Part shown: one piece after another, positions 24,697 through 33,931 of the stretch
Position numbering within the stretch: the stretch's first letter is position 1
Layout: each line of letters opens with the position of its first letter
Assembly (NCBI RefSeq): GCF_002078505.1
Contig: NZ_LUAV01000038.1
Coordinates: 310,001-374,000, forward strand
Length of the DNA: 64,000 nt
From: Ensifer aridi
Lineage (GTDB): Bacteria > Pseudomonadota > Alphaproteobacteria > Rhizobiales > Rhizobiaceae
Reading direction: 5' to 3'
Program-made: the position numbers and the translations under genes
The notes under the pieces: generated by a model
Database searches by the model: none
The model's input: only the letters and a program-made list of their open reading frames with translations
Told to the model about the DNA's origin: nothing

Positions 24697-25608
24697 TCAG
24701 GCTATGCGCCGCATGTCTATTCCTGAATGCGGGGCGGCCCAGCCATAGGATTTCACGGCGCTGACGAATGTCGCCATGGCGGGCGAAAACCGCCTGCCGG
24801 CGACGGTCACGAGACAGACCTCCCGGCTCACTTCCGGATCGGTGACGGGACGCACCTGGAGGCCCGGGATCACGGCGCTGTATTCGGGCAGGAAGCAGAT
24901 GCCGAGGCCGCCGGCGACCATGTTCTGGATCCAGTCCTCCCGCTCGCTCGAATAGGAATCCTGGGTGCGCACTCCGCAGGCATCGCAGACATCGGAAAGA
25001 TAGTCGTTGAATTCGCAGTTGACCCGCCTGAGATAGACTTCGCCGTCGATAGCCGAGATGGGGATTGCCTCATACTGGCTCAAGCGGTGCCCGGCTGGGA
25101 AGGCCAGCATGAACCGCTCGCGAAACAGCGGCGTGACATCGAAACGCTCGGGGAACTGGTCGCTGCTTGCCATGATCGCCACATCGATCTCGCCTGCCTC
25201 CAGCAGTTCGGAAAGACCGAGAGGCACGCCTTCGACGAGCTGAAGCTGAATGCCGCGATGACGCATGTTGAAGTCGGTGAGCAGGCCGGTGAAACGGCGC
25301 GGTCCGATGGTGCACATGATGCCGACCTTCACATGCGCATCCTCGAGACAAAGAAAGCGCGACGCCTCCTGCCGGACGCCCGACAACTCGTCGACGATCG
25401 ACTGGAAGCGCGGCCTCAGCAGGTTTCCGAGGTCGGTCAGATGAGTGAGGTTGCGCTCGCGCCGGAACAACAGGCCGCCGACCTCGTCCTCGAGTTGCTG
25501 GATTGCGCGGCTCAATGCCGGCTGCGTTACATTGCATTTCTCGGCGGCGCGCGTGAAGTTGCGCGTTTCGCAGACCGCCAGGAAATAGCGAACGTGGTGA
25601 ATGTCCAT
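24697..25608 (-). CDS. LysR-family transcriptional regulator
   Basis: 303 residues. The N-terminal winged helix (FTRAAEKCNVTQPALSRAIQ, residues 18-37) is followed by a linker helix and a periplasmic-binding-protein-like effector domain. It is divergent from the SDR/patatin pair at 25881 and upstream of the cupin unit, and both neighbouring promoters have T-N11-A palindromes. Its natural targets are therefore probably both units. The effector is unknown. Confidence 0.9.
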   Translation of the reverse strand: MDIHHVRYFLAVCETRNFTRAAEKCNVTQPALSRAIQQLEDEVGGLLFRRERNLTHLTDLGNLLRPRFQSIVDELSGVRQEASRFLCLEDAHVKVGIMCTIGPRRFTGLLTDFNMRHRGIQLQLVEGVPLGLSELLEAGEIDVAIMASSDQFPERFDVTPLFRERFMLAFPAGHRLSQYEAIPISAIDGEVYLRRVNCEFNDYLSDVCDACGVRTQDSYSSEREDWIQNMVAGGLGICFLPEYSAVIPGLQVRPVTDPEVSREVCLVTVAGRRFSPAMATFVSAVKSYGWAAPHSGIDMRRIA

Positions 25609-25647
25609 ACCTGCCCCCCGGGAAGGCTTCTACGGCATATTGCTTCG

Positions 25648-25795
25648 GATCGGATCCGATCTAGAAATCAATCATTTCAAAGTGCTATAGAGACCCACCA
25701 TGGGTCCTGGCCGACGCGCAGCGCCGAAGTCGAGGCGATGAACTTCCTATGTGCGCGCCGCCTTCGCCAATGCAATTCACCTATCGAATTCATAG
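25648..25795. promoter_or_regulatory. Divergent LysR/SDR promoter region with palindromes
   Basis: A perfect 14-bp palindrome GATCGGATCCGATC lies at 25648-25661. A partial mosaic repeat (TTTCAAAGTGCTATAGAG) starts near 25673. CTAT-cgaattc-ATAG (25781-25795) has T-N11-A geometry and shares GAATTC-ATAGC with the cupin upstream site. Any of these could be the LysR operator; the last is the best candidate. Confidence 0.45.
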
Positions 25796-25880
25796 CACAG
25801 TGGCATTTCAGTTGAAATGAATAGAGCGCCATTCTCTTCCCGGAAAAGGCCCTTCGGCCCAAACGTGAGGAGACGCGGAC

Positions 25881-26711
25881 ATGCTCAAAAGTACCGACGC
25901 TGAAATCGACGCGATGTTCGGACGCAGGGCGCTCGAGGGGCGCAGCGCCATCGTCACCGGTTCCACCAGCGGCATTGGTCTCGGCATCGCCCAGGCGCTG
26001 GCCAAGGCGGGCGCGGCAGTGATGCTCAACGGTTTTGGCGATCCGGCCGAAATCGAGCGGCAGCGGGCCGAAATGGCGGATGAGAACGACGTCGACGTCG
26101 CCTATGACAGCGCCGACATGTCGAGCCCGGAGGCGATCCGGATGATGGTCGAGCGCGCCGGCGCCCGCTTCGGACAGATCGACATCGTCGTGAACAATGC
26201 GGGAATCCAGTATGTTGCGCCGATCGCCGAATTCCCTGAGGCCAAATGGGACGCGATCCTCGGCATCAATCTTTCTGCTGCGTTTCACCTCGTTCGGGCG
26301 ACCTACGGGCAGATGCGCGCTCGCGGTTACGGACGCGTCATCAACGTCGCCTCGGCTCACGGTCTCGTCGCCTCGCCCTTCAAGTCCGCTTACGTGGCCG
26401 CCAAACATGGGCTTGTCGGGCTCACCAAGGTCGTGGCGCTCGAAGGCGCGGAATTCGGCATTACGGCCAATGCGATCTGCCCGGGCTATGTCTGGACGCC
26501 GCTGGTGGAGGCGCAGATCGACGGCCAGGCCAAGTCGCGCGGGATCGCCCGCGACGCGGTTATCCGCGACGTGTTCCTGAAGAACCAGCCGACCAAGCGC
26601 TTCGCGACGGTCGAGGAGATGGGGGCGCTAAGCGTCTTCCTGTGCAGCAGCGCGGCCGCTTCGATCACCGGCGCGGCCATTCCCGTCGATGGCGGGTGGA
26701 CGGCCCATTGA
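25881..26711 (+). CDS. SDR oxidoreductase, 3-hydroxybutyrate dehydrogenase-like
   Basis: 276 residues. The NAD-binding motif TGSTSGIGLGIA (about 28-39), NNAGIQYVAPIAEFP, the catalytic Ser region NVASAHGL and YVAAKHG (Tyr-x3-Lys) are all present. NNAGIQ-x-VAPI and ICPGYVWTPLV are characteristic of D-3-hydroxybutyrate dehydrogenases. The N-terminus is about 15 residues longer than in classical BdhA. It would oxidise 3-hydroxybutyrate to acetoacetate in polyhydroxybutyrate turnover. GAGGAG precedes the ATG, and a patatin gene follows after 17 nt. Confidence 0.85.
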   Translation: MLKSTDAEIDAMFGRRALEGRSAIVTGSTSGIGLGIAQALAKAGAAVMLNGFGDPAEIERQRAEMADENDVDVAYDSADMSSPEAIRMMVERAGARFGQIDIVVNNAGIQYVAPIAEFPEAKWDAILGINLSAAFHLVRATYGQMRARGYGRVINVASAHGLVASPFKSAYVAAKHGLVGLTKVVALEGAEFGITANAICPGYVWTPLVEAQIDGQAKSRGIARDAVIRDVFLKNQPTKRFATVEEMGALSVFLCSSAAASITGAAIPVDGGWTAH

Positions 26712-26728
26712 TCGAGAGGAGCAGAGCC

Positions 26729-27814
26729 ATGAACAAGCACACCCACATGGGCCAGCCGGTGCCCGAGCACCAGGTGCGGCGCTCCGGGGCCGACATGCGT
26801 CCGCCGCGAACGATAAACCTCGCGCTTCAGGGCGGCGGTGCGCACGGCGCATTCACCTGGGGCGTGCTTGACCGGCTGCTCGACGAGGCGAACCTTTCCT
26901 TCGAAGGCATCGTTGCGACCAGTGCCGGCGCGATGAACGCCGCCGTCCTGGCCTATGGGCTTGCGGAGGGCGGACGCAGCGGCGCGCAAAGGGCTCTCGC
27001 CAATTTCTGGCGCCGCATCAGCCATGCGGCAGCCTTCGGTCCGCTGCAGCCGAGTTTGCTCGACCGCCTGACCGGGTCGAAATCCTTGGAGTATTCGCCG
27101 GCCTTCGTCGTCTTCGACATGGTGACGCGGCTGCTATCGCCCTACCAGTTCAACCCATTGAACTACAATCCGCTGCGCCAGGTCCTGGAACAATCGATCG
27201 ATCTCGATGCGATCCGCATGTCCCGTTGTCCCGTGAAGCTGAACATCTGCGCCACCAACGTGCGCTCCGGCAAGGTCAAGGTGTTTTCCAATGACGAGAT
27301 CTCGATCGACGCCGTAATGGCCTCGGCCTGCCTGCCTTTCCTGTTTCAGGCTGTCGAGATCGACGGTGAGGCCTATTGGGACGGAGGCTACATGGGGAAC
27401 CCCGCCATTTTCCCGCTGATCTATGGCTGCGACACGCCGGATGTGCTGGTGGTGCATATCAATCCGCTGGAGCGAACTGAACTGCCGCGCACTGCGGCCG
27501 AAATCCTCAACAGGATCAACGAAATCAGCTTCAACTCGTCTCTATTGAGGGAGATGCGGGCAATCGCCTTCGTGACGCACCTGATCGATTCCGAGGCCGG
27601 CAATTCTCTTGGCCTCAAACGCATCTTCGTACATGGCATCTCCGACGACGAGACGATGAGAAACCTCAGCGTCTCGAGCAAGCTCAATGCCGAGTGGGGA
27701 GCCCTCGTAGACCTCCGTGACCGCGGTCGACAGTGCGCGGAGGACTGGCTGATGGCGAACTATGACGCGATAGGGAAGCGTTCGAGCGTCGATATCAGTA
27801 CGCGTTACCTTTAG
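26729..27814 (+). CDS. Patatin-like phospholipase/acyl hydrolase
   Basis: 361 residues. The oxyanion loop [11 protein letters not shown] (about residues 36-46), the nucleophile elbow ATSAGA (Ser about 66; the first residue is Ala instead of Gly) and the catalytic Asp in DGGYMGNP (about 215) form the Ser-Asp dyad. There is no signal peptide, so it is cytoplasmic. Linkage to a 3-hydroxybutyrate dehydrogenase suggests a role in polyhydroxybutyrate granule or lipid turnover; this is inference. GAGAGGAGC lies before the ATG. A strong terminator follows. Confidence 0.88.
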   Translation: MNKHTHMGQPVPEHQVRRSGADMRPPRTINLALQGGGAHGAFTWGVLDRLLDEANLSFEGIVATSAGAMNAAVLAYGLAEGGRSGAQRALANFWRRISHAAAFGPLQPSLLDRLTGSKSLEYSPAFVVFDMVTRLLSPYQFNPLNYNPLRQVLEQSIDLDAIRMSRCPVKLNICATNVRSGKVKVFSNDEISIDAVMASACLPFLFQAVEIDGEAYWDGGYMGNPAIFPLIYGCDTPDVLVVHINPLERTELPRTAAEILNRINEISFNSSLLREMRAIAFVTHLIDSEAGNSLGLKRIFVHGISDDETMRNLSVSSKLNAEWGALVDLRDRGRQCAEDWLMANYDAIGKRSSVDISTRYL

Positions 27815-27900
27815 ACGGCTCAGCGCTTCCCGACCAATCACGGCGCGTCGCCACCGGCCGAGCGCACCTCCCTTGCCATCTCCCTCCCGATGGCAGTCCT

Positions 27901-27945
27901 GCCCCCCGATACGGCCCGATCGGCCCGACTCCGGGGGGCTTTTTT
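27901..27945 (+). terminator. Rho-independent terminator after the patatin gene
   Basis: GCCCCCCG (27901-27908) pairs with CGGGGGGC (27932-27939), with a smaller GGCCCGATCGGCCC-type stem inside, followed by six T (27940-27945). It separates the patatin unit from the bufferin operon. Confidence 0.85.
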
Positions 27946-28092
27946 CGTCTCAGGTGCACCCGTCGCCGGCGGATAGTTCGGCCTATCGAAACCATGCCTG
28001 AACAGCATTTCAAAGAGCGCGAGCGGTCTGCGAAGCTTGTCAGTATCAGGCCGATACCCGGTCTGAACAACGTCAGATCCAGGAGATGTTCA

Positions 28093-28362
28093 ATGATCAA
28101 CACTCGTACGCTCATCAGTTCGGCGCTTGCCGCGATCGCCTCCGTCTCGGCGTCGACCGCATCGGCAGGACCGGCCGCCCAGCCCGAGTTCTCGTTCGAG
28201 AAGTGCTACGGCATCGTCAAGGCCGGGCAGAACGACTGCCAGACAGCCACCCATTCCTGCGCGGGCACCTCGACGATGGACGACCAGGCCGACGCCTGGA
28301 TCTACGTGCCTGCCGGCACCTGCGGAAAGATCGCCGGCGGCAGCAACGCCCCCAAGGCCTGA
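28093..28362 (+). CDS. bufA1: DUF2282 bufferin-type precursor peptide (BufA1 family)
   Basis: 89 residues: a Sec signal peptide ([15 protein letters not shown], cleavage near residue 25) and a mature part with four Cys at 38, 49, 56 and 77 in [21 protein letters not shown] and PAGTCGK. This is the DUF2282/BufA1 pattern. In Caulobacter such precursors have Cys residues converted to thiooxazoles by an MNIO enzyme and bind copper in the periplasm. The next genes are the matching MNIO enzyme and DUF2063 partner, so the same maturation is likely. AGGAG lies 7 nt before the ATG. Confidence 0.9.
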   Translation: MINTRTLISSALAAIASVSASTASAGPAAQPEFSFEKCYGIVKAGQNDCQTATHSCAGTSTMDDQADAWIYVPAGTCGKIAGGSNAPKA

Positions 28363-28397
28363 CGGCCTCCAACTACAAGCGAAAAGGGAGTAGACCG

Positions 28398-29429
28398 ATG
28401 CCCAAGACGTTTCCAACCCACCCGGTGCCGTGCGCTGCGGGCATCGGCCTCCGTTCGATACACATTGCCGAGATGCTTTCCCGCAGGCCCGCTGCGGGTT
28501 GGCTGGAAGTCCATGCCGAAAACTACATGGGCCAATCAGCGGCCGTGAAGGCGCTCGAGAAGCTGCGCGAGGTTTATCCGCTTTCGGTGCACGGCGTCGG
28601 ACTGTCGCTCGGCAGCGCCTCAGGTCTCGACCGAGCGCATCTGGAGCGGCTGCGTCTCGTCTGTGAGCGCTTCCAGCCGGCGATCGTCTCGGAGCACCTT
28701 GCCTGGAGCGTCGCCGACGGCGCCTACCTCAACGACCTCCTGCCGCTCCGTTACGACGACGAGGCGCTCGCCATCGTTTCCGGGAACATCGGCCGGCTGC
28801 AGGACACGCTCAAGCGTCAGGTCTTCATCGAAAACCTCTCCGCCTATCTGGCCTTCGCGGAATCGAGCATGACCGAGGCCGAGTTCCTGAGCGAGCTCGT
28901 CAACCGGACCGGTTGCGGCTTGCTGCTGGACGTCAACAACGTCCATGTCTCCGCAAGCAACCTCGACTACGATGCATTGGCCTTCATCGACGCTCTGCCT
29001 GCCGAAGCGATCGGCGAAATCCACCTTGCCGGCCACGCAGTCAACGAAGTCGACGGCGACGTCATTCTCATCGACGACCATGGGTCGCGCGTGCCGCCGG
29101 CCGTCTGGTCGCTGTATGCCCACGCTCTCCGCAGGATCGGCCCGCGACCGACACTGATCGAATGGGACACGGATGTGCCGCCGCTCGAGGTCTTGTTGGG
29201 CGAAGCCATGTGGGCGGACATGCTCGCCCGCAGTATCGCCTTCGACGAGCGCCCGGAGGAGCCGCCGGTCACCGTGCCGGACAGCCGTTTCGAGACCATG
29301 AAGCTGCCCGGCCGCGACGACACAAGTGGCATTCGTTTCCCGGCGCTTGCCGCAATCGCGGCAGTCAAAGCCGCTTGCGGCAAGTGCGCAGCGGACCATT
29401 GCAGGAGGGACGGCCATGTCCTCCATTGA
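28398..29429 (+). CDS. bufB: MNIO (DUF692) multinuclear non-haem iron peptide-modifying enzyme, BufB-like
   Basis: 343 residues. The TIM-barrel metal ligands of the family can be seen in order: HAENY (about 40), VHGVGLSLG (about 65), SEHLAWS (about 95), ENLSAYL (about 150), LLLDVNNVHVSA (about 180), EIHLAGH (about 215), DDHGS and LIEWD. These enzymes oxidise Cys in ribosomal peptides. The protein is about 50 residues longer than usual and ends in a Cys/His-rich tail (ACGKCAADHCRRDGH), whose role is unknown. It starts 35 nt after the precursor gene. Confidence 0.92.
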   Translation: MPKTFPTHPVPCAAGIGLRSIHIAEMLSRRPAAGWLEVHAENYMGQSAAVKALEKLREVYPLSVHGVGLSLGSASGLDRAHLERLRLVCERFQPAIVSEHLAWSVADGAYLNDLLPLRYDDEALAIVSGNIGRLQDTLKRQVFIENLSAYLAFAESSMTEAEFLSELVNRTGCGLLLDVNNVHVSASNLDYDALAFIDALPAEAIGEIHLAGHAVNEVDGDVILIDDHGSRVPPAVWSLYAHALRRIGPRPTLIEWDTDVPPLEVLLGEAMWADMLARSIAFDERPEEPPVTVPDSRFETMKLPGRDDTSGIRFPALAAIAAVKAACGKCAADHCRRDGHVLH

Positions 29430-30216
29430 AACCCTGCAGAGCGTGGTCGCGCGTGCGGTTCTGACGACCGGGCCCGCAGATGTCCTGCCGCTCCTCGAGC
29501 GGGGTCGTTTCGATCCCGCAAGGCGGCTCAATATCTACCGCAACAATACGCTGGTCTCGCTCACGACGACATTGAAGGCCGTGTTTCCCGTGACGGTGCG
29601 GCTGCTCGACGAGCGCTACTTCAGTTATGTGGCCGGCTGCTTCATCCGCAACAGCCCGCCACAAGAGCCGCGCCTTTCACATTACGGCGCAGGATTTGCG
29701 CCATTCCTCGCGCGCTTCGAGGGAACCGCCGACATGCCATTCGTTTCCGAGGTGGCGCGCCTGGAGTGGAAGATCGCCGAAGCGCTCGACGCGCCGCTGG
29801 AGCGGCCAAGCACACTAATCGAGCTCTACGAGGGGCTTTCGAGCGGGTCCTTCGCGCTCTTCCTACAGCCTTCGCTGCGACTTGTTCTGTGCCGCTGGCC
29901 CGCCCTCAGCATATGGGCGGCGCACCAGCAGGGAGGCGATCCCGAAAGGCTCGCCCATCTCAAACGCGAACCGGAGCGCGTCGCGCTGTGGAGACATGCC
30001 GACACCGTTCGCTTCCTGCGCCTCGACGCCGCGGAGTTTGCGTTCTGGCACATGTTGATGCGGGGCAGCGGACTCGAGGCTGCGGTCGCTCGCGCCTGCC
30101 GCCATTCGCCTGAGTTCGATATCGCTCGAGCGCTGACGGGCCTTTTCGTCAGCGAGCTCGTCATCGGCATCCATCGCATGAAGGGGTCTTCCAACCAGCA
30201 GGAGAGAGTGTCATGA
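29416..30216 (+). CDS. bufC: DUF2063 protein, MNIO partner (BufC-like)
   Basis: 266 residues. The N-terminal DUF2063 domain is marked by RLNIYRNNTLVSLTTTLKAV and the segment FPVTVRLLDERYFSYVAGCF, typical of partners that present the precursor to MNIO enzymes. The C-terminal domain carries HMLMRGSGLEAAV. The gene overlaps bufB by 14 nt, indicating translational coupling and complex formation. Confidence 0.9.
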   Translation: MSSIETLQSVVARAVLTTGPADVLPLLERGRFDPARRLNIYRNNTLVSLTTTLKAVFPVTVRLLDERYFSYVAGCFIRNSPPQEPRLSHYGAGFAPFLARFEGTADMPFVSEVARLEWKIAEALDAPLERPSTLIELYEGLSSGSFALFLQPSLRLVLCRWPALSIWAAHQQGGDPERLAHLKREPERVALWRHADTVRFLRLDAAEFAFWHMLMRGSGLEAAVARACRHSPEFDIARALTGLFVSELVIGIHRMKGSSNQQERVS

Positions 30217-30686
30217 CCACAATGCGCGCAACACCGATCAGTATTCCCAGAACGATATACAGGCTCCACCACACTGTCGTGGAGTGGGCGACCGCCCTGC
30301 CGCTATCGATCGTGCAATTGGCGTCCCGCGTGGCGATCGCGGAGGTTTTCTGGCAATCCGCCCAGACGAAGCTCGCATCCTGGCCGGTAACGCTCCAGCT
30401 GTTCGCCTTCGAATATCGCGTGCCGCTGCTCGATCCCGAACTGGCCGCCGTCATGGCGACGACGGCGGAACTCAGTGGCGCGGCGATGCTCGCCCTGGGA
30501 CTGCTCGCGCGGCTCGCGTCGCTGATGCTGCTCGGCGTCGTCGCCACCATCCAGATCTTCGTCTACCCGGATCATTGGGTCGAGCATCTGATGTGGACGA
30601 GCCTGCTCCTGCTCATCCTGTCGCGCGGCGCCGGAGTCATTTCCGTCGATCATCTGGTCGCCCGACGCATCCGTGCCGGAGGCTGA
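30213..30686 (+). CDS. DoxX-family membrane protein of the bufferin operon
   Basis: 157 residues with four membrane segments. The DoxX pattern RVAIAEVFWQSAQTKLASWP in helix 1 and the loop TAELSGAAMLALGLLARLAS in the middle are evident. DoxX genes regularly close bufferin-type operons; the function is unresolved, perhaps electron transfer or membrane redox control. It overlaps bufC by 4 nt (ATGA). Confidence 0.88.
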   Translation: MTTMRATPISIPRTIYRLHHTVVEWATALPLSIVQLASRVAIAEVFWQSAQTKLASWPVTLQLFAFEYRVPLLDPELAAVMATTAELSGAAMLALGLLARLASLMLLGVVATIQIFVYPDHWVEHLMWTSLLLLILSRGAGVISVDHLVARRIRAGG

Positions 30687-30689
30687 GCA

Positions 30690-32006
30690 ATGCCGGTGAC
30701 GCCTGTTCAGAGCGGCTCCGCGCCGGGCAAGATCGCGGCCGGCGCGGAGCAGACAAGGCACCGGCCGCGCGTGGTCATTCTCGGTGCGGGCTTCGGCGGC
30801 CTGAACGCGGCATTGGCGCTTCGCCGCGCGCCGGTCGAAGTCACCGTCATCGACCGACGAAACTATCACCTGTTCCAGCCTCTGCTTTATCAGGTGGCGA
30901 CCGCGGGGCTCTCACCGGCGCAGATTGCCATGCCCATCCGCCGCATTCTTTCGCGGCAGTCGAATGCCACGGTCCTGATGGACAAGATCGAGGCGGTCGA
31001 TACCGCCGCGCGATGCGTCGTGACCGGCAGCCGGCGCATCCCCTATGACTACCTGATCGTCGCGACCGGCGCCCGCCACACTTATTTCGGCAACGATACT
31101 TGGGCGGACCACGCCCCGGGCCTGAAGACAATCACGGATGCGACGGCGATCCGCGCGCGTATCCTCTCCGCCTTCGAACGGGCGGAGGTGACCGATGAGC
31201 CGCATCTGCGTCAGGCGCTCTTGACCTTCGTTGTCGTCGGCGGCGGGCCGACCGGTGTCGAACTGGCCGGCGCCATCGCCGAGCTCTCGCGAAGGACGAT
31301 CGTCCGTGATTTCCGGCGCATCGATTCGTCCTCCGCCCGGGTCGTGCTCGTCGAGGCGGGTGAGCGGATACTGCCGGCGATGCCGCCCTGCCTTTCGAGG
31401 AAAGCCCAGAGACAACTCGAAAGGCTTGGCGTCGAGGTCCTGCTCGGCAATGCGGTCGCCGGCTGCGACGACAGCGGAGTGCGGCTGGCCGACGGAACTG
31501 AAATCGGCTCCGCCTGCATTCTCTGGGCCGCAGGCGTCATGGCTTCGCGCGCCGCCAAGTGGATCGGCGCGCCGGCCGACCGTGCCGGACGGGTCCTGGT
31601 CGACGGGTGTCTAAATCCGCCGGGGCACGAGGAAATATTCGTCATCGGTGACACGGCCTCGGTGACCGATGCGGCCGGACGTCCTGTACCCGGCGTGGCG
31701 CCGGCAGCCAAGCAGATGGGTCGCTACGCGGCGCGCGCCATTCTCGACGACGTGGCGGGACGGCAATCGGCGCCCTTCCGTTACCGCGACTACGGCAATC
31801 TCGCGACCATCGGCCGCAAGGCAGCGGTTGCGGATTTCGGCAAGGCCAGGCTCTCCGGCTATCCCGCATGGCTCGTCTGGAACTTCGCCCATCTCTGGTT
31901 CCTCGTCGGCTTCCGTAATCGCCTCGTGGTCTTTCTCGACTGGGCGGTCGCCTACGTCCGCAACGATCGCGCCGCGCGGCTGATCACCGGCCGACACGAG
32001 GCCTAG
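30690..32006 (+). CDS. ndh: Type II NADH dehydrogenase-like FAD oxidoreductase
   Basis: 438 residues. The FAD-binding motif is VVILGAGFGGLNAALAL (about 28-44) and the NADH motif VVVGGGPTGVELAGAIAEL (about 178-196). NYHLFQPLLYQVATAGLSP and FVIGDTASV are NDH-2 signatures, and the hydrophobic C-terminus (WNFAHLWFLVGF) should anchor it peripherally to the inner membrane. It would pass electrons from NADH to quinone without pumping. It lies 3 nt after the DoxX gene, a coupling that suggests redox support for the bufferin pathway. Confidence 0.88.
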   Translation: MPVTPVQSGSAPGKIAAGAEQTRHRPRVVILGAGFGGLNAALALRRAPVEVTVIDRRNYHLFQPLLYQVATAGLSPAQIAMPIRRILSRQSNATVLMDKIEAVDTAARCVVTGSRRIPYDYLIVATGARHTYFGNDTWADHAPGLKTITDATAIRARILSAFERAEVTDEPHLRQALLTFVVVGGGPTGVELAGAIAELSRRTIVRDFRRIDSSSARVVLVEAGERILPAMPPCLSRKAQRQLERLGVEVLLGNAVAGCDDSGVRLADGTEIGSACILWAAGVMASRAAKWIGAPADRAGRVLVDGCLNPPGHEEIFVIGDTASVTDAAGRPVPGVAPAAKQMGRYAARAILDDVAGRQSAPFRYRDYGNLATIGRKAAVADFGKARLSGYPAWLVWNFAHLWFLVGFRNRLVVFLDWAVAYVRNDRAARLITGRHEA

Positions 32007-32008
32007 CG

Positions 32009-33931
32009 ATGTATCGCCCGAAGCTCGCCCAGGTCATCATCGTCATCCTCATGCTGGCGGTGCTCTCCACCGCCGCGTTGATCCATCTCATCTGGCAGCG
32101 CGCAGCCGGCGAGAACATCGAGGAGATCGTCGCCAGTCTCGATGCCCAGACGGCGGGATCCGTCAGGAACGACCTGTCCCGAACGCTGGCGCTCGTGACG
32201 AGCACCGCCGAAGTTGTCCGCTCCATCTTCTTCCAGGGTGCGATCGGCGCCGATGACGAGGTCAAGCGCGAGTTCCTGTTCCTGTCGCTGCTGCGCGAGC
32301 AGCCGGCGATCGCCTGGATCGGCTTCGGCTTTCCGGACGGGCGCTTTTTCGGATCGCATGCGACCGCCGACGGTCGGATCGAAATGGTCGAAATCGGCGC
32401 TGCGAAAGCCGGCGAGCTCCGTCCGCTGCGGCGCGATCTCTACCGGCCGATCCCGGGCGACATCTTTTTCGAGGAGCGCATCAAGGCGGAGAGCGCCTAT
32501 GTGGCACTCGGCGCCCCCTGGTATCGATTGGGCAAGGAAACCGGAGAGCCCGTCTGGACGGTCACCAATGTGCTGCCGAACGGTTTCGAGCCGGCCATAG
32601 TGCTGTCGAAGCGTGTCGTGACTTTCGGGAAGTTTACCGGCGTGGTGATGGTGGCCGTGAGCCTCCGGCGCCTTTCCGAGGCGCTGCAGGCGCTCGAACT
32701 ACCAGCGCTCGGCAAAGCCTTCGTTCTTGACGAGCGCGGGCGGGTGCTTGCGACGTCGCAACCCTCCGACGGCGTGATGGCGGCGCATTTTTCCGACTTT
32801 CCGGCCTCCGATGCCGTGGCGACGGCCGCCGCCGAGGCCGTTGCGACGAATAAGGTCGACGCCTTCCGCGCCGTAGTGCTAAACGCTTCGCTAGGCCCCG
32901 TCTTCGTGTCGTCGTCGCGCTTGCCATTCGAGAACTGGCGCCTTGTTACCGCCACCCCGCGCTCGACCTTCGCAAGCGGTATCGACAAGAATATCCGGCG
33001 CATAGCCATAGTCGTGCTCGCCATGGCCGCGCTTGCCGCAGCAACTGCCGTCGGTTTTGCAAATTTTCTCTTCGCCCGGCCGCTCGCCCGGCTGGCGGAG
33101 CAATTGCGTGCGGTCGAGCGCTTCTCTCTGGAAAGCATCCGCCATCACCCGACCTTTCTCGCCGAGCTCAACGACTTGTCTCAGGCGTTGAAGCGGATGG
33201 CGGTCGGGCTTTCGGCCTTCGCCCGCTATATGCCGCTCGACGTCGTGCGACCGCTGGTCGAGGGTGGCATCGAGCCGAAGCCCGGCGGCTCGCTCTGCGA
33301 AGTGACGGTCATGTTCGCCGACCTGCCGGGTTTCACCGAGCTGACGGAAAGGCTCGGGCCTGGCGTCGAGCCGCATCTGACGCGTTTCCTGACGATTGCC
33401 GTTACCGCGATTCACGCCGAGGGAGGCACCGTCGACAAGTTCATCGGGGATGCCGTTATGGCGATCTGGAACGCGCCGGGCAAACAGGCGGATCATGCAG
33501 CCCGCGCCTGCCGCGCGGCTGTCGCGATCCGGACGGCAATGCATGACGAGCCGCCAATTGCGGCCGGCGAGAATGCGATCCGCGTGCGCATCGGTATTAA
33601 CAGCGGCACGGCGCTGATCGGCAATATCGGCTCCGCCGAGCGGCTGAGCTACACCGCCATCGGCGACACGGTCAATCTCGCGAGCCGGCTGGTGAATGTG
33701 GCCAAGGAGCGCGGCGTCGAAATCGTGCTCAGCGATGCAACGATGCGGGAACTCGGGGCAGAGCCGATGACGAGACCGCTCGGGCTTACGGCCGTCCGCG
33801 GCAAGGCCAGGCCCGTCGGCGTGCATACGATTGACCAGCTAAACGCTCGATCCGCGGGAGGAAGCGATGGAAATGGCGATTACGACGGTGGCGATGCTCG
33901 CTTGCATGCAGCTCAAGCACTTCGTCGCTGA
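32009..33931 (+). CDS. Membrane-bound class III adenylate/guanylate cyclase
   Basis: 640 residues. One N-terminal membrane helix (residues 7-27), an extracytoplasmic sensor of Cache-like size (about 28-325), a second helix (AIVVLAMAALAAATAVGFAN, about 332-351), a HAMP-like linker and a C-terminal cyclase domain (about 425-610). Both metal-binding Asp are present, in FADLPGF (about 437) and GDAVMAIW (about 480). It probably makes cAMP in response to a periplasmic signal. It starts 2 nt after the ndh stop, so the sensor is cotranscribed with the bufferin genes. Confidence 0.88.
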   Translation: MYRPKLAQVIIVILMLAVLSTAALIHLIWQRAAGENIEEIVASLDAQTAGSVRNDLSRTLALVTSTAEVVRSIFFQGAIGADDEVKREFLFLSLLREQPAIAWIGFGFPDGRFFGSHATADGRIEMVEIGAAKAGELRPLRRDLYRPIPGDIFFEERIKAESAYVALGAPWYRLGKETGEPVWTVTNVLPNGFEPAIVLSKRVVTFGKFTGVVMVAVSLRRLSEALQALELPALGKAFVLDERGRVLATSQPSDGVMAAHFSDFPASDAVATAAAEAVATNKVDAFRAVVLNASLGPVFVSSSRLPFENWRLVTATPRSTFASGIDKNIRRIAIVVLAMAALAAATAVGFANFLFARPLARLAEQLRAVERFSLESIRHHPTFLAELNDLSQALKRMAVGLSAFARYMPLDVVRPLVEGGIEPKPGGSLCEVTVMFADLPGFTELTERLGPGVEPHLTRFLTIAVTAIHAEGGTVDKFIGDAVMAIWNAPGKQADHAARACRAAVAIRTAMHDEPPIAAGENAIRVRIGINSGTALIGNIGSAERLSYTAIGDTVNLASRLVNVAKERGVEIVLSDATMRELGAEPMTRPLGLTAVRGKARPVGVHTIDQLNARSAGGSDGNGDYDGGDARLHAAQALRR

